From assembly GCA_946965045.2 (NCBI GenBank), contig OX337236.1, forward strand, positions 3,100,001-3,164,000: a DNA stretch of 64,000 bases. Reading direction: 5' to 3'. The position numbers and the translations under genes are program-made. The notes beneath the pieces are model-generated. The model had not been told where the DNA came from and did no database searches. It saw nothing but the letters and a program-made list of their open reading frames with translations. The stretch's first letter is position 1. Each line of letters opens with the position of its first letter. The DNA comes from Epithemia pelagica. Its lineage: Eukaryota > Bacillariophyta > Bacillariophyceae > Surirellales > Surirellaceae. Below, in pieces: positions 29,553 through 39,773 of this stretch.

Positions 29553-31262
29553 TTAAATGTTGGCTGAAGTGACACGATCCGGTGTAACAGCTTGGGGAGT
29601 GGTGTTGGAGAAGAGCGAGCTTGAATCTTCATTGGACTTGGTTTCTTCATACCTTTCTTCTTTGCTTTCTTCGTCTTCTTCAAAGGAGGCCATGAAGGCA
29701 CAAAGTTCGTATTCCTCATCAGGTGAGTTGTCACAGTGGTCGTAATCGTCGTCCTCTGAGTTGTCTTCACAGAACTCATATTCTTCCTTGTCCATTTCTC
29801 TGACAATGTCCCTGTCCCAGTAGCGAGAATGGAGATCGAGTTCTGCTTTCCAGGCCGTTGCGTCAAACTCAAGAACATGAGCGGATGCTTTATGTTTCTG
29901 TTGGTTCTTGTTGTTCTTGGCCATGGATTTGAATCCGACAATATGCTCGCTAGTACGATGCGTGGTGTTCCAGATCTTGCAAGTGCCGCACCAGAAATAT
30001 GTTTGGCCGTCTTTGGTACGTTCATCCGGCTGGCCATCTGCAGGCGGAACACGTTTCCATTGGTGAGTAGAATCGTTTTTGGGTGTGGAAGAAGGCTTGT
30101 CCGTTTTGCCTTTGAACTTGTTGTTGCTCTTGTTCTTCCCCTTCTCACGAAAACTGTTCTTGCTCTTACCATACGTTTGCATCTGAGGGATGAGGGCATT
30201 GGCTTGGTAGCCGATACGGGTCTTGCCACGGCGATTGTTTGTCACTGTCAGGTTCCCGCCATAAGAAACAGGTAAGGCCTTGCTGTCCTTGTGGGAGCTT
30301 TTGGCACTCCATTCGCCTTGCTTGACACTAACAAGGTACCGGTTGTTGGCGATCTCGGAGACGTGCGTGTACAGGAGCTTGTTGGTGCTCATGTAGGAGT
30401 CAGCGACGGAACGATCGAGAAAACGGATGTGTTCTACGGCGTCTTTGACTTTCTTGTTGAGAATCAAGAGGTCAAATTTTGGAGTTTCCGGCCATTCAGC
30501 GGTGAGGATGTTCTTGAGGAGATTCGCGGTGAGGGTGTGGTCATAAAGACCAGCAGCCGAAAGAGGACGTGCCTTGTTCGCGAAATCAGTGGTAAGTGCG
30601 GTAATGTCGTGTCCTGAGTACTGTTGGGGTAGCAGACTGCGCATCTCACCCTTTACCAACTCCCAATGTTCGATGGAGTCGTCCGTAATGATGCGGACGA
30701 TTACCATAAAGAGGACGGGAAACGAGTTCGCAGAGCGGGATTGGTCCTCTACTTCGCGACGAAAGGTTTTCTCGAGAGAATCGAGTAAGTAGTCCTGAGC
30801 CGCTGCGTCATTGTTCTGATCGTACTTATCGTATTTTTGGATCTGCTCTGCCATCAGGTCCTGGACGCGCTCGTTGGTGAAACGAGGATGCTCCGTGATG
30901 ATGTTGATCATCGATGTGGAGTTCTTGGGGTCAGGTAAGTACACAATCGTGTCCATCCCATGTTTGACAAAGTGCCGATTGAGCTCATCCTGCAATCGCG
31001 AGAAATTGCCTTTCTTCTTGTCAAACTTGTCAATAGGTCCAGTTACGCGGTCGATGTACCGCTTGTCTGTTAAGGTACGTAACTGGAGACTCCTGAGAGG
31101 TTCCGTCTTGGCTGAGTCATCTAACTTGGACCAGTCATGTTTCGGTTTTCCTCCAGTCCAAGCGACGTACTCGTCACGTCGGGACTGCACCAGTCCGCCC
31201 ATGAAGGGCTTGTCTGGCATGAAAACGTCCGTGTTTTCTTGTGGATCGTCGTTTGCTGCCAT
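29553..31262 (-). CDS. gag: Gag polyprotein of the Copia element
   Basis: 569 codons from the first in-frame ATG (31262). The same frame is open upstream to about 31635 with Pro/Asp/Thr-rich, coding-looking sequence but no ATG, so a non-ATG or spliced start further upstream is possible. The N-terminal and central parts are helical and capsid-like, with FMVIVRIITDDSIEHWELVKGEMRSLLPQQYSGHDI typical in position for a UBN2-type Gag. The basic linker (KSKNSFREKGKNKSNNKFKGK, split here) precedes a Cys/His motif CGTCKIWNTTHRTSEH (CX2CX6HX4H, about residues 423-438), which replaces the usual CCHC knuckle. The tail is very acidic. It ends in a lone TAA at 29553-29555. Confidence 0.85.
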   Translation of the reverse strand: MAANDDPQENTDVFMPDKPFMGGLVQSRRDEYVAWTGGKPKHDWSKLDDSAKTEPLRSLQLRTLTDKRYIDRVTGPIDKFDKKKGNFSRLQDELNRHFVKHGMDTIVYLPDPKNSTSMINIITEHPRFTNERVQDLMAEQIQKYDKYDQNNDAAAQDYLLDSLEKTFRREVEDQSRSANSFPVLFMVIVRIITDDSIEHWELVKGEMRSLLPQQYSGHDITALTTDFANKARPLSAAGLYDHTLTANLLKNILTAEWPETPKFDLLILNKKVKDAVEHIRFLDRSVADSYMSTNKLLYTHVSEIANNRYLVSVKQGEWSAKSSHKDSKALPVSYGGNLTVTNNRRGKTRIGYQANALIPQMQTYGKSKNSFREKGKNKSNNKFKGKTDKPSSTPKNDSTHQWKRVPPADGQPDERTKDGQTYFWCGTCKIWNTTHRTSEHIVGFKSMAKNNKNQQKHKASAHVLEFDATAWKAELDLHSRYWDRDIVREMDKEEYEFCEDNSEDDDYDHCDNSPDEEYELCAFMASFEEDEESKEERYEETKSNEDSSSLFSNTTPQAVTPDRVTSANI

Positions 31263-31714
31263 GATTCGTTGCGGTCGCCTCCTGGATCTCGATACACCAA
31301 TCAACGGTCTTGTCCGATCTGTATCTGATGTGGCAGTTCGCGTTGGGTCGGTCTCAGGTGGAACAATTTGCAATGGTCGAGTGGTCTCTTGCTGGGATTC
31401 GCGTTGGGCGTTTGGATCGGCAGTTGGATCACTGTTCGGTGCTTCTAGAGGGTCGACGGTCTCTTGCTGGGGATCTGGATTGGAGTTGGTATCACTGTCC
31501 GAATTCAACCAGTCGAAGCTTCCAAGTCCACTTGAGGTCGGGGAGATGTCGTCCGCCGTTGTGGATTCTTGGTTGGGGCCTTGATTGGCTCCAGTAGTAT
31601 TTGCGCGCTTTGGATGCTTGGTAGGGACGACTCAGTGGTAGTCCTCCAAGGTAGTTAACTTCTTGATAAATTGATCGATAGAGAGAATAGCGTATGGTTT
31701 ATCAGCCTTGATTT

Positions 31715-31726
31715 GGGCTCATAACC
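31715..31726 (-). other. Primer-binding site, initiator tRNA-Met anticodon-arm type
   Basis: Directly after the 5' LTR the coding strand reads GGTTATGAGCCC, complementary to GGGCTCATAACC. That is the anticodon stem-loop sequence of initiator tRNA-Met, not its 3' end. Drosophila copia and yeast Ty5 prime from such a half-tRNA. Confidence 0.7.
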
Positions 31727-32447
31727 ACTTAAGATATCTGCTAGCTAGGTGTGATAACGACTTGATAATCGGGGTTAGTTCAGTTGGGTAGCAATGTTAG
31801 TCAACCTATCACGTTGGATCGACGATGGGGCCCTCACCTTCGGTCTACGATATAGGTTGACTCCTTTTGTAGACAACAGTTGCTTGCAACTTTTGTGTTT
31901 TAGAAAAGAGTGAGATTAATCTACATGAAAGTGATTTTCAGGTCTGATCGATCTCCGATCTCAAGGAGAACTTAGCCGCTCCATTTCTCTCTTGGAGAAT
32001 AGTTCTTCCTTGTTCTTTTTGTTCTTCATGATTAGATGAGAGTATTCACCTCTCCTGATTGTTTGGGCCTTATGAATGTTCTTTCTAGAAGGTACTTACC
32101 TTTGGAACAGGCCTGCTAGATCATCTGAAGATCGATCAGTATCTTTGTGTAATTCTCAATTTGAGAGAGAAGATATTACGACTAGAGGTATCGTCCAACT
32201 TGCGTTCGTATGAACGGATGTGTAGGCTCGCGACTTGCATTGTGCATGTATATGAATAATTAGTACATAAATCTTCCTGGACTGCTGGGTGAAGTTACTA
32301 TTCAGCTAAATCCATCTGTTGTTCGTCCGTTCAACTGCAACACGAGCGTCTGTCTTACTTCAGGACAGCTGCTTTCCTCTATGTCGTAGCTATGTCATGC
32401 TATGTCACACCTAGATCTAATGGTGCTAGATGTGCTATGTTGTAACT
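31727..32447 (-). repeat. 5' LTR of the Copia element
   Basis: 721 bp, same as 21636-22356. It should contain the element's promoter. It is followed on the plus strand by target duplication GCTAA (32448-32452). Confidence 0.93.
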
Positions 32448-33474
32448 GCTAAAGGGTCATGCTACGGTAGTACTCAATCATCCCGATACTGAGACCAACG
32501 ACAACTGGGAACAAACGGTCGTCGTGTTGGGTGGCTTTCATCAAAGCCAAGGTGTCACCAAATCCGTTCTTGTATTGAATCTGGCAGACCCAGACAAACA
32601 GTGGCGAGAAGGACCACCCTTGAACAAGAGACGCCAGGAGCATGCCGCTGTTGTGTGTAATGGCGGCGTCTACGTGATGGGAGGGTACGGTGGCGGATAT
32701 TTGGATTGTATGGAACGCATTGATGCCAACAATATGGTACAATCCTCATTCAGAACAAGCACCACATATGAGAGTCATTGGACGACATTGACATGTCGAT
32801 TATCAACGCAAAAGTATGGATGTTGTGCTGTTGCGGTCCACAACCGATACATTGTTATTATGGGTGGCTACAATGATCGTTATTTGTCGTCGGTGGATAT
32901 TATTGATACCAGGAACCACACTGTCACTGCGGGACCAAACATGACTGTTCCTCGATCATACTGTGCCAGTGCGGTCATTGGTCACCGAATCTTTGTCGTT
33001 GGAGGCCGAAACGAGCACAACAGACGACTTGACTTGGTGGAGTACATTGCCTTTGCAATGCCTTGTGATAATGACAAGACAAAGGAGGGAACGGCTGCTA
33101 TAGTCAGTTCCTTCTCGTCCAGTTGGACCACTCATTCTGATCTGGTGCTTTCCAATGCACGAAGAACTTGTGCAGTGGTTGCCGTGGGATCCTGTCTGGT
33201 AGTGGCGGGAGGACTACACAATACAACTGTGGAAGTCTTGGATACGAGCCGCAACCGCGTGTGGAATCTCCCACCATTTGGGAATCACCGCTTTTACTGC
33301 ACTATGGTGACTGCTGCCAATCAAGTTATCGTGATTGGTGGATGGGGCGATCCTTCCTGTGCGACATTACAACTACTGGACAAGAATTCGTGGTGTTTTC
33401 GTCGACTCTGTGAGCAGCAGCCCAATGGATGGTATCATTCTTTTGAAAAAAAAAGTAGGTTTCCGAGATGCTGA
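32448..33474 (+). pseudogene. Kelch-repeat gene A, 3' part
   Basis: Resumes the frame broken at 21635. Across the insertion the joined codons read GGW-LKGHATVVLNHPD, matching GGWREHHASVVLNHPD-type sequence in the paralogs. Kelch blades are visible as VVVLGGF, VYVMGGY, YIVIMGGYNDRYLSSVDI, IFVVGGRNEHNRR, CLVVAGGLHNTTVEVLD and VIVIGGWG. Near 33445 an A-run shifts the frame relative to copies B and C, so the last about 35 residues differ; the expected tail can be seen in another frame up to 33562. The gene is doubly damaged: by the retrotransposon and by the 3' frameshift. Confidence 0.85.
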
Positions 33475-34925
33475 TATCTCACCCCTGTCGACCTCGACAT
33501 CAGCTCGTAAACGAACAAGGTCCGATGCGCACCGTGGTGATAGAGGAAATGATCAAGCTTGAAATGCAACATCATGGAAATTGTCATGTTAACGTCGTCA
33601 TTTTATGCTGTCATGAAGAGCATGTCACTCCTTTGTTATGTTGTGGATCCTATTAGTTAATGAAAAGGTCTAACTCACTTAACAGGAATGGAGGAGGCAT
33701 CCATCTTGTATAGCATATTATACGGCCGCACATGAATTTCCTTCTAATTTCATGACGTTGGAGGCAATCGGAGAGAACTATATGATACAAGATTCCTCCT
33801 TGTCGTCGTTGCGATCGTCATACTCCATCCATCCGCCACGGCCAGTTACTAGCATTATTGACGACTTGGGTGGTAGCAAGAGAGGCTTGTAGCATTTTCG
33901 ACGCCTCGACTGGTAGGACGTTTCCACCTGCTGGTGCAAAGGTCTCGGTGCCTCGGATCCAGCCATTTGTGAACCGTTTACGCTTGTCCCAATGTTCGTG
34001 CCGGAAGTGAAAGCAGTCCCTTTTCGGCACTCTCGTCTTGCCGGGTCCTCCATGATGTCGGTCCATCATCGTTGCTTTGGAATGGTGGCATCTTTGGATT
34101 GTTCGCAATAAGGACTCTACCCACACTTTGGCGACTTGGGAATTTCATGCCAGATCTCCAAACGTTCCACTGCGTTGGAATCGCGCCCTCAAAATTCATC
34201 GTCGTCCTCCTCTTTTTTGAGGATGATGTTTTGTTCCAACGTTTTGGTAGTAGAGAAACAGTGACCCACAGCGTTGGATGGCCCATTTGCGCACGCATGA
34301 TAACAATGTGGACCTGTGTGTGTGTGTGTATGGCTCCAGAAATGGTTGTTGCTTTTGGAAAAGTGGGCAGAGACTGGTGGTAGTTGGTGCTGTTGATGTT
34401 GCTGTTGACTCACACCGCCTTGTGTTTTTTGTCGTTTTTGGCGTCGTCAGTCGGTTGGTGAGGTCGTCCTTCTCGTTGTCTACCTAGTAAAAAGGGTTTA
34501 CTTACTTGGCGTCCCGACTGACATGCGGTGGCACAATCCTCATGCTGGGCGTTGCACCACGACGGCACCTCTCTTCTGTTTGTTGTTGCATCCTATGCAT
34601 TGATGCGGATTCCGAATCGCAAGGACAAGAAAAACAAAAAGAAGCATGACACTGTGGTAACGTGAATCACCCCTGTGACTTGGACCAACCACTCGGACAA
34701 CAGCCGTCTGCACGACACAATAACCACACGACAGAGAGATGAAAAGGAGGAGGATTTTACATGGTCCTTTTGTCTGTTTCCACTGGAATTGGGCATGATT
34801 GATGTCGGAGCCGATGGGGACTGTTTGGACGTTGGGCCTGGCCGTTTCTTCCATGGATCTCGTGGCATGCTTCACGTTCGTGTGTTGGAATTGGTGGCGC
34901 CCTTTTGCCATTTAGACTTTGCGCT
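33475..34925. other. Intergenic region between Kelch A and the B unit
   Basis: About 1.45 kb. The minus strand 33800-34220 shows adjoining open pieces in different frames (for example MNFEGAIPTQWNVWRSG near 34210) that might be a gene relic, but I recognise no family. A short (TG)n run is at 34315-34328. No feature that I can support otherwise. Confidence 0.35.
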
Positions 34926-34929
34926 GTCG

Positions 34930-35260
34930 TCCCCGCTCTCGAAATGGAAGTCACCTTGAATATGCACACGCTGATGTAGCTTTCTCGTTCAACCCAATCC
35001 TCATCCTGTTGCTCCAATCAAACAAACATAACGTTGCATGTTGGTCTCGTGCAACGGCCAGATTCAGTGCTCGTCCTTCCTTCGGTTGTGTATAGCTTCG
35101 GAGATGGCAGCAGCGGTCGGAAAGGACTCTTCGTGTCGTCGTCGTTCTCTCCCGGAGAAGAGAGAATGCCAAGTAGAACACACCCACCCACACCGTGCAC
35201 TTGGATTCCGCACAATCTCGAATCGGATGGGTGTGAGTGCATGTGCATGGAGTGGATGGT
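34930..35260 (-). pseudogene. DDAH 5'-end fragment beside Kelch B
   Basis: On the minus strand, RALNLAVARDQHAT with its upstream TQPKEG matches the DDAH fragment at 20104-20862. After this helix the sequence leaves DDAH and joins a different segment (GDFHFESGDDS) that is shared with 56860-56895. It is therefore a DDAH exon end fused to foreign sequence. Non-functional. Confidence 0.7.
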
Positions 35261-35575
35261 GGTGCTGTCATGAAGTTTATGTGCGATTCGGTGCCCCGCG
35301 TATGACCGTACGCACGACAGACACTTTAGCTCAAAAACTTCCACGCGTTGTTGTCACAGCCACTCACAACTCACTCCACAAAACGCCCCTATGACACTGC
35401 AAGAACAAGAAGGGCAGTCTGGAAAGCGTGGACAGACACTACTCTGATGGAACGTGGCGCTGTCCCATGCGGCAGTCCGTACCCATCAGCAATCCCAGCA
35501 GCCGCAAAAACGGATTGCAATTTGCAATCTCTGCATTAGTCTCTCGCGATCATCATAAATTCAGCAATCAAAATC

Positions 35576-36774
35576 ATGAGCATGACACTGAAAGAACAAG
35601 CATGGCAGTCGGGCCTTGTCCTTTTGGACGAACATTCAGATTGGAATGACAACGATTGGCCTCCTCTTATGGGTGGATGGCGTCGCGATCATACTACGGT
35701 CGTACTTGATCATCCCGATACGGATAACGCTAGCAACAACAGGGGGCAGACGGTTGTCGTGATGGGAGGTTGGCAACCAGGTCAAGGCGAGCTTGATTCC
35801 GTTCTTGTATTGAATCTGGCAGACCGAGACAAGCAGTGGCGAGAAGGACCACCCATGAACAAGAGACGCCTGGAGCATGCCGCTGTTGTGTGCAACGGAG
35901 GCGTCTACGTGATGGGAGGATACAATGGAACATTTTTGGATTGCATGGAACGGATTGACTCTAATGATTTTAGTGCACTTGAGAGCCATTGGACGACATT
36001 GACATGTCGATTATCAACGCAACGATTTGGATGTTGTGCTGTTGCGGTCCACAATCGATATATTGTTGTTATGGGTGGCTATTACAACCATCGCTATTTG
36101 TCGTCAGTGGATATTATTGATACTAGCAATCACATTGTCACTGCTGGACCATCGATGACTGTTCCACGAGCATGCTGTGCCAGTGCGATCATTGGCCACC
36201 GCATCTTTGTCGTTGGAGGCCACAACGAGCACAACAGACAACTTGACTCGGTGGAGTACATTGACTTTGCAATGCCTTGTGAAAATGAGAAGACACAGAA
36301 GGAAATGGCTGCTACAGTCATTTCCTTATCGTCCAGTTGGACCACTCATTCTGATTTGGTGCTTTCCAATGCACAAAACATTCATGTGCAGTGGTTGCCG
36401 TGGGATCTTGTTTGGTTGTAGCAGGAGGACTAGACAATCCAACTGTGGAAGTCTTGGATACGAGCCGCAACCGCCCGTGGAATCTTCCATCATTCGGAAA
36501 TCACCGTCAAGACTTCAGTATGGTGACTGCTTTCAATCAAGTTGCCGTGATTAGTGGATGGGACGATCGTTCCTGTGCGACATTACCACTACTGGACAAG
36601 AATTCGTGGTGTTTTCGTCGACTTTGTGAGCAACAGCCCAATGGATGGTACCAGTTCCGGGAAGGAATGGGTAACCGAGATGTAAATCCAACATCCTGCT
36701 CTATGTCAACATGCATTCGTAAACGAGTCAGGACCAAAACATGTCATGGTGGTAAAGAGGAGGCGTGCACTTAA
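35576..36774 (+). pseudogene. Kelch-repeat gene B, frameshifted
   Basis: ATG 35576 opens MSMTLKEQAWQSGL, collinear with copies C and D. The frame breaks near 36372-36390, where GCACAAAACATTCATGTGC replaces a 2-nt shorter stretch in copy A; the first frame ends at 36421. The second frame (VAVGSCLVVAGG to KEEACT) runs to 36774 with all remaining blades. Apart from this indel the copy is full length. The family is a single-domain Kelch beta-propeller of about 400 residues, with repeated hydrophobic-MGGY/VGG turns; such propellers bind proteins, and no enzymatic partner domain is present. Confidence 0.8.
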
Positions 36775-36895
36775 AGTGCAACATTTTGCATGATACGTCA
36801 CAAACTGAGAGAGCAATAGAATGGAAATTGTACTCTCCAACAGTTGTCATGGTGATGTCATGAAATTTGGACCCTTTTAGAGGATCATGTCGCTA

Positions 36896-37315
36896 AGGAC
36901 CAAGGATGGAGCTCGAGGCATTGGATTGCAATTGGATGGACCACAACCACCATCATCCCAACCACCACAACGGGTAGGTGATCCCATGCAAATGTAGTAA
37001 CCGATCAACAACAACAACAAGGACGACAACAACAAGGACGACGACAAGACACGCGCGCAACGGAGCAACCACACCAAGACACGCGCGAGTCATTTGGACG
37101 GACCCATGGCTTGTGTTGGATCTCTCTATTTCACCCATTGTTGTGGTTGTTGTGTGTTCCCTCTTATGGTAGTTGTCACCAAACTACTACTTCTACCGGT
37201 TCTCTCTCTCTCTCTCTCTCTCTTTTTTTATTCATTCTCTTGTTTAAAATACACCATGATGTCACACACACACACTGTGCTGTTTTGTTATTTATACTAT
37301 TTGTAGGCGGTAGAG
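36896..37315 (+). repeat. Kinase 3'-end repeat, copy K2
   Basis: Copy of the last codons and 3' UTR of the kinase at 17528-19426, starting CCAAGGATGGAGCTCGAGG and including GATCCCATGCAAATG. It lies directly downstream of Kelch B. It ends at GTAGGCGGTAGAGAG, a boundary closely matched in copies K3 and K4 and more loosely in K5. Confidence 0.75.
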
Positions 37316-38092
37316 AGATGGATGGATATGATCTTTTATATATTAATGGATGATCTAGAAATACACAACCGGCGCAAACATTCCCACCCAACACGGGCAA
37401 ACCAAACCACTGGAGTAGAGAGCCGATTCATTTGTTCCACAGTATGCATAACAACAAGGACGACGACAAGAACAACGACGAATCCTTCTTTTCTGGAGAG
37501 AGAGGTTCCAGGAATCCTTTGGACAAAAACTCGATACTACACACTACCTATATCTAGTAGTTTGTTCTCCTCCTCCATGGTTCTTTCTGGACCCTAAGGA
37601 GGACGACGGAATCCCCGGATACCGGCTGCTGTCCTCGTTGGTTACTCTTCTCTCGCACAGACACTGGACCACACTGCCCACGACAAACAGTCCACCTACC
37701 TCTCAAGGCGAGGGCCATGAGCAACCGCACCAAGGAGATGGAGGATGAATCGGATCCAAGGAGAGTGACACACACATGTGTGTGTGCTAGAGGCTCAAGA
37801 CGTTTGAGGAATCCCAATGGCACACTATATACCGTCTAGCTAGGCAGGCAGTTTCTATTCCATACAGTACTGTTGGTATGTGTGCGTGTCGTTGTAATCA
37901 ATTGCGAGTTCCACCGACATAAAACAGTTTGTTTGGTTTCTTGCTTGCGCAACTGGACCCTTTTGAACAGTGTCGTCGTGTGTGTTCTTCCGCCAATAAT
38001 GGTTGTGCATAGCTATGGATCCGTTTCGCAAGGAATGATTGCACTGTGAACAACAAAGCATAGACTATAATACACTCTCTCCATTCATTCAT
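37316..38092. other. Intergenic region
   Basis: About 0.78 kb between repeat K2 and the fucosyltransferase stop codon. No gene seen. Confidence 0.45.
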
Positions 38093-39564
38093 TCAGTTAT
38101 TGTTGTTGTTGGAATCACCCGACAGTGCACACGCAGTTTCACGAATCTTGTGTTTCAACGAGCCGTGGGTATCCAGTCCATTTCCTTGCAATACAAAGTA
38201 GCGCTTCATGGTTTCTGTACCATTGGCCAGAATGGGTTGGTCCAACATGTTGTAATAGGCGGTTCGATTCGATTCCAAATGGACAATTTGATCCAAGGCC
38301 GGTTGGGGATCCGAAAAGTTGTAGTAAATGAACGCATGACGGTTAAAAATGTCAAAGACTTGGTCCGTTCCATAGTAGAGTGGAATGCAACCGCCCCAAA
38401 AGGCCAAGACAATCTTTTCCGTGACGTATCCAGACCGAAATAGTTTGTCGGGAACCAAGCAAAAGCGATAATGCTGATACATTTTGTAGTTATCATTCCA
38501 TTTTCCCTGGGGCCACGGTGTGCGACGGACCAAGGACGCATTCCGCCGGGTGCCCCAACATTTGCCTCCCCGGTGCGCCATGGAAGAACTGGGAAGCGGT
38601 TGAGGCAAGTGAGCCAAAGTAGCGTTAAGTATCGAATCAAACGCCTTTTCTCTCATATGTTGGCAGTTGCTGTTGGTATAAATGAGAAAGGCCTCTCCCG
38701 TGTTGCTTGGCTTCTTGGAGTGGTCCAACAGCCATTCTTGTTGCTGAGCTGGGGCAATACTGACAACGAGGCTGCCAAAGAAGAGCTGTACGCTGTATTC
38801 CGAGTCTGCCACGTATCCCAGGTGAAGTGTGCGAGGGGGTGGATGATGGGAAAGAGTCCCTGCTACCGAACCTTCGGTCAAAGGAAGAGCAGATGACAAT
38901 AATGGCTTGGACACTCTTCTGGACTCGTGTTGTTGTGACGATTTGGAGTTCAAATATCTTTCCCAAAGCTCTCCGCCAAAGGGTTCTCCATTGATGTGAA
39001 AAATCATTCCTGGAAAAGAAAAAAAGCCACGTAGGGGGTGGTCCATACGGTCCCATGACGAGTACATCATGTTTGGTGGTATTCTCGATACTGGATTGAT
39101 TCTTCAAGGTAATCGTTTCGAGCCATTCAAATTCGGGATAAGTCTTGGTGAAAAAATGGGTTTGGTTGAAACCATAAATATATACGTGTGATGGTACGAC
39201 CGTTGGCCAAGGGTTGGCTTGACACTGGGGTCCAATAACCGAAGCTGCTGCTATCTTGGGGACGGAGAAGGCCTCGTCGTCACTCGAATCCATTCGCATA
39301 CCTTTCTCATGAGAGGTATTCTCGAGTGTTTGACGCCTACTACGAGTACTACTGCTGCTGGTTTCCACTCCATCCTGTATCCAGACAACCCCCATAAGAT
39401 CTTGATCCACACTCGGTATTCGAGAGAGTGAGCGGAGAAACAGCAAGAGAAGAATGGCAACTGGCAGCCGTTATGATATGCTTTCTATAGAGAAAGCCAG
39501 TGCAACAGTGCCAGGTACCATCACGTTTTCTTCTTCCTTGAATCAAGTTCGACATCTTCTTCAT
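38093..39564 (-). CDS. Alpha-1,3-fucosyltransferase-like (GT10), with apparent frameshift
   Basis: Complement of join(38093..39460, 39519..39564). The 58-nt intron (GTACCT...CCAG) joins a basic start (MKKMSNLIQGRRKRD) to VAILLLLFLRSL, making a type II signal anchor for Golgi location. The stem is Ser/Thr-rich. The first domain has VYIYGFNQTHFFTKTYPEF and DVLVMGPYG. The GDP-fucose site is clear: YRFCLVPDKLFRSGYVTEKIV (split here), AFWGGCIPLYYG, then HAFIYYNFSD. GT10 enzymes transfer fucose from GDP-fucose to N-glycans. A run of seven A on the plus strand (39019-39025) shifts the frame by one between GPYGPPP and FPGMIFHINGEP. One base fewer restores a continuous protein. A GTATCG...CCAG intron of about 82 nt would also keep the frame but would delete GPYG. 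It could be a sequencing slip or a real break. Confidence 0.82.
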
Positions 39565-39773
39565 GAAACATTCAACGGCTTCCTCCAAACTCCCTCCAAA
39601 GAGAGACGCCGTGTAGTCACGAAAACAATCCGCGACGCATATGACCTGACGCGCGACTCATCGACAACCGTGATCTGAGGGCGACCCAAACGCGTTCTGC
39701 TGCCGTCGTCCGCATTATTCCCACAGCGTGCTCTACACGCAAACAAAACTTGCGTCAATCCACTACTGTCCTC

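Larger units (their letters stand above)
21636..32447 (-). mobile_element. Complete Ty1/copia LTR retrotransposon with three ORFs
   Basis: 10,812 bp, transcribed on the minus strand. The two LTRs (21636-22356 and 31727-32447) are each 721 bp, and I find no difference on side-by-side reading. Target duplication GCTAA is at 21631-21635 and 32448-32452. Order in the coding direction: 5' LTR, primer-binding site, gag, ORF2, an approximately 0.95-kb palindromic spacer, pol (protease, integrase, reverse transcriptase, RNase H), polypurine tract, 3' LTR. Integrase before reverse transcriptase defines the Copia order. On the coding strand the LTR begins AGTTACAAC and ends CTTAAGT, not TG...CA. Identical LTRs, intact gag and pol and a perfect duplication point to a very young, possibly active insertion. 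It disrupts Kelch gene A. Confidence 0.95.

Noticed and set aside
33800-34300. Gene on the minus strand with MNFEGAIPTQWN start
   Set aside because: Adjoining pieces lie in different frames and match no family; left as unresolved sequence.
38998-39037. A 39-nt or 21-nt GT-AG intron to repair the fucosyltransferase frame
   Set aside because: Both lengths are multiples of three, so they cannot correct a one-base shift, and both are shorter than the other introns seen.
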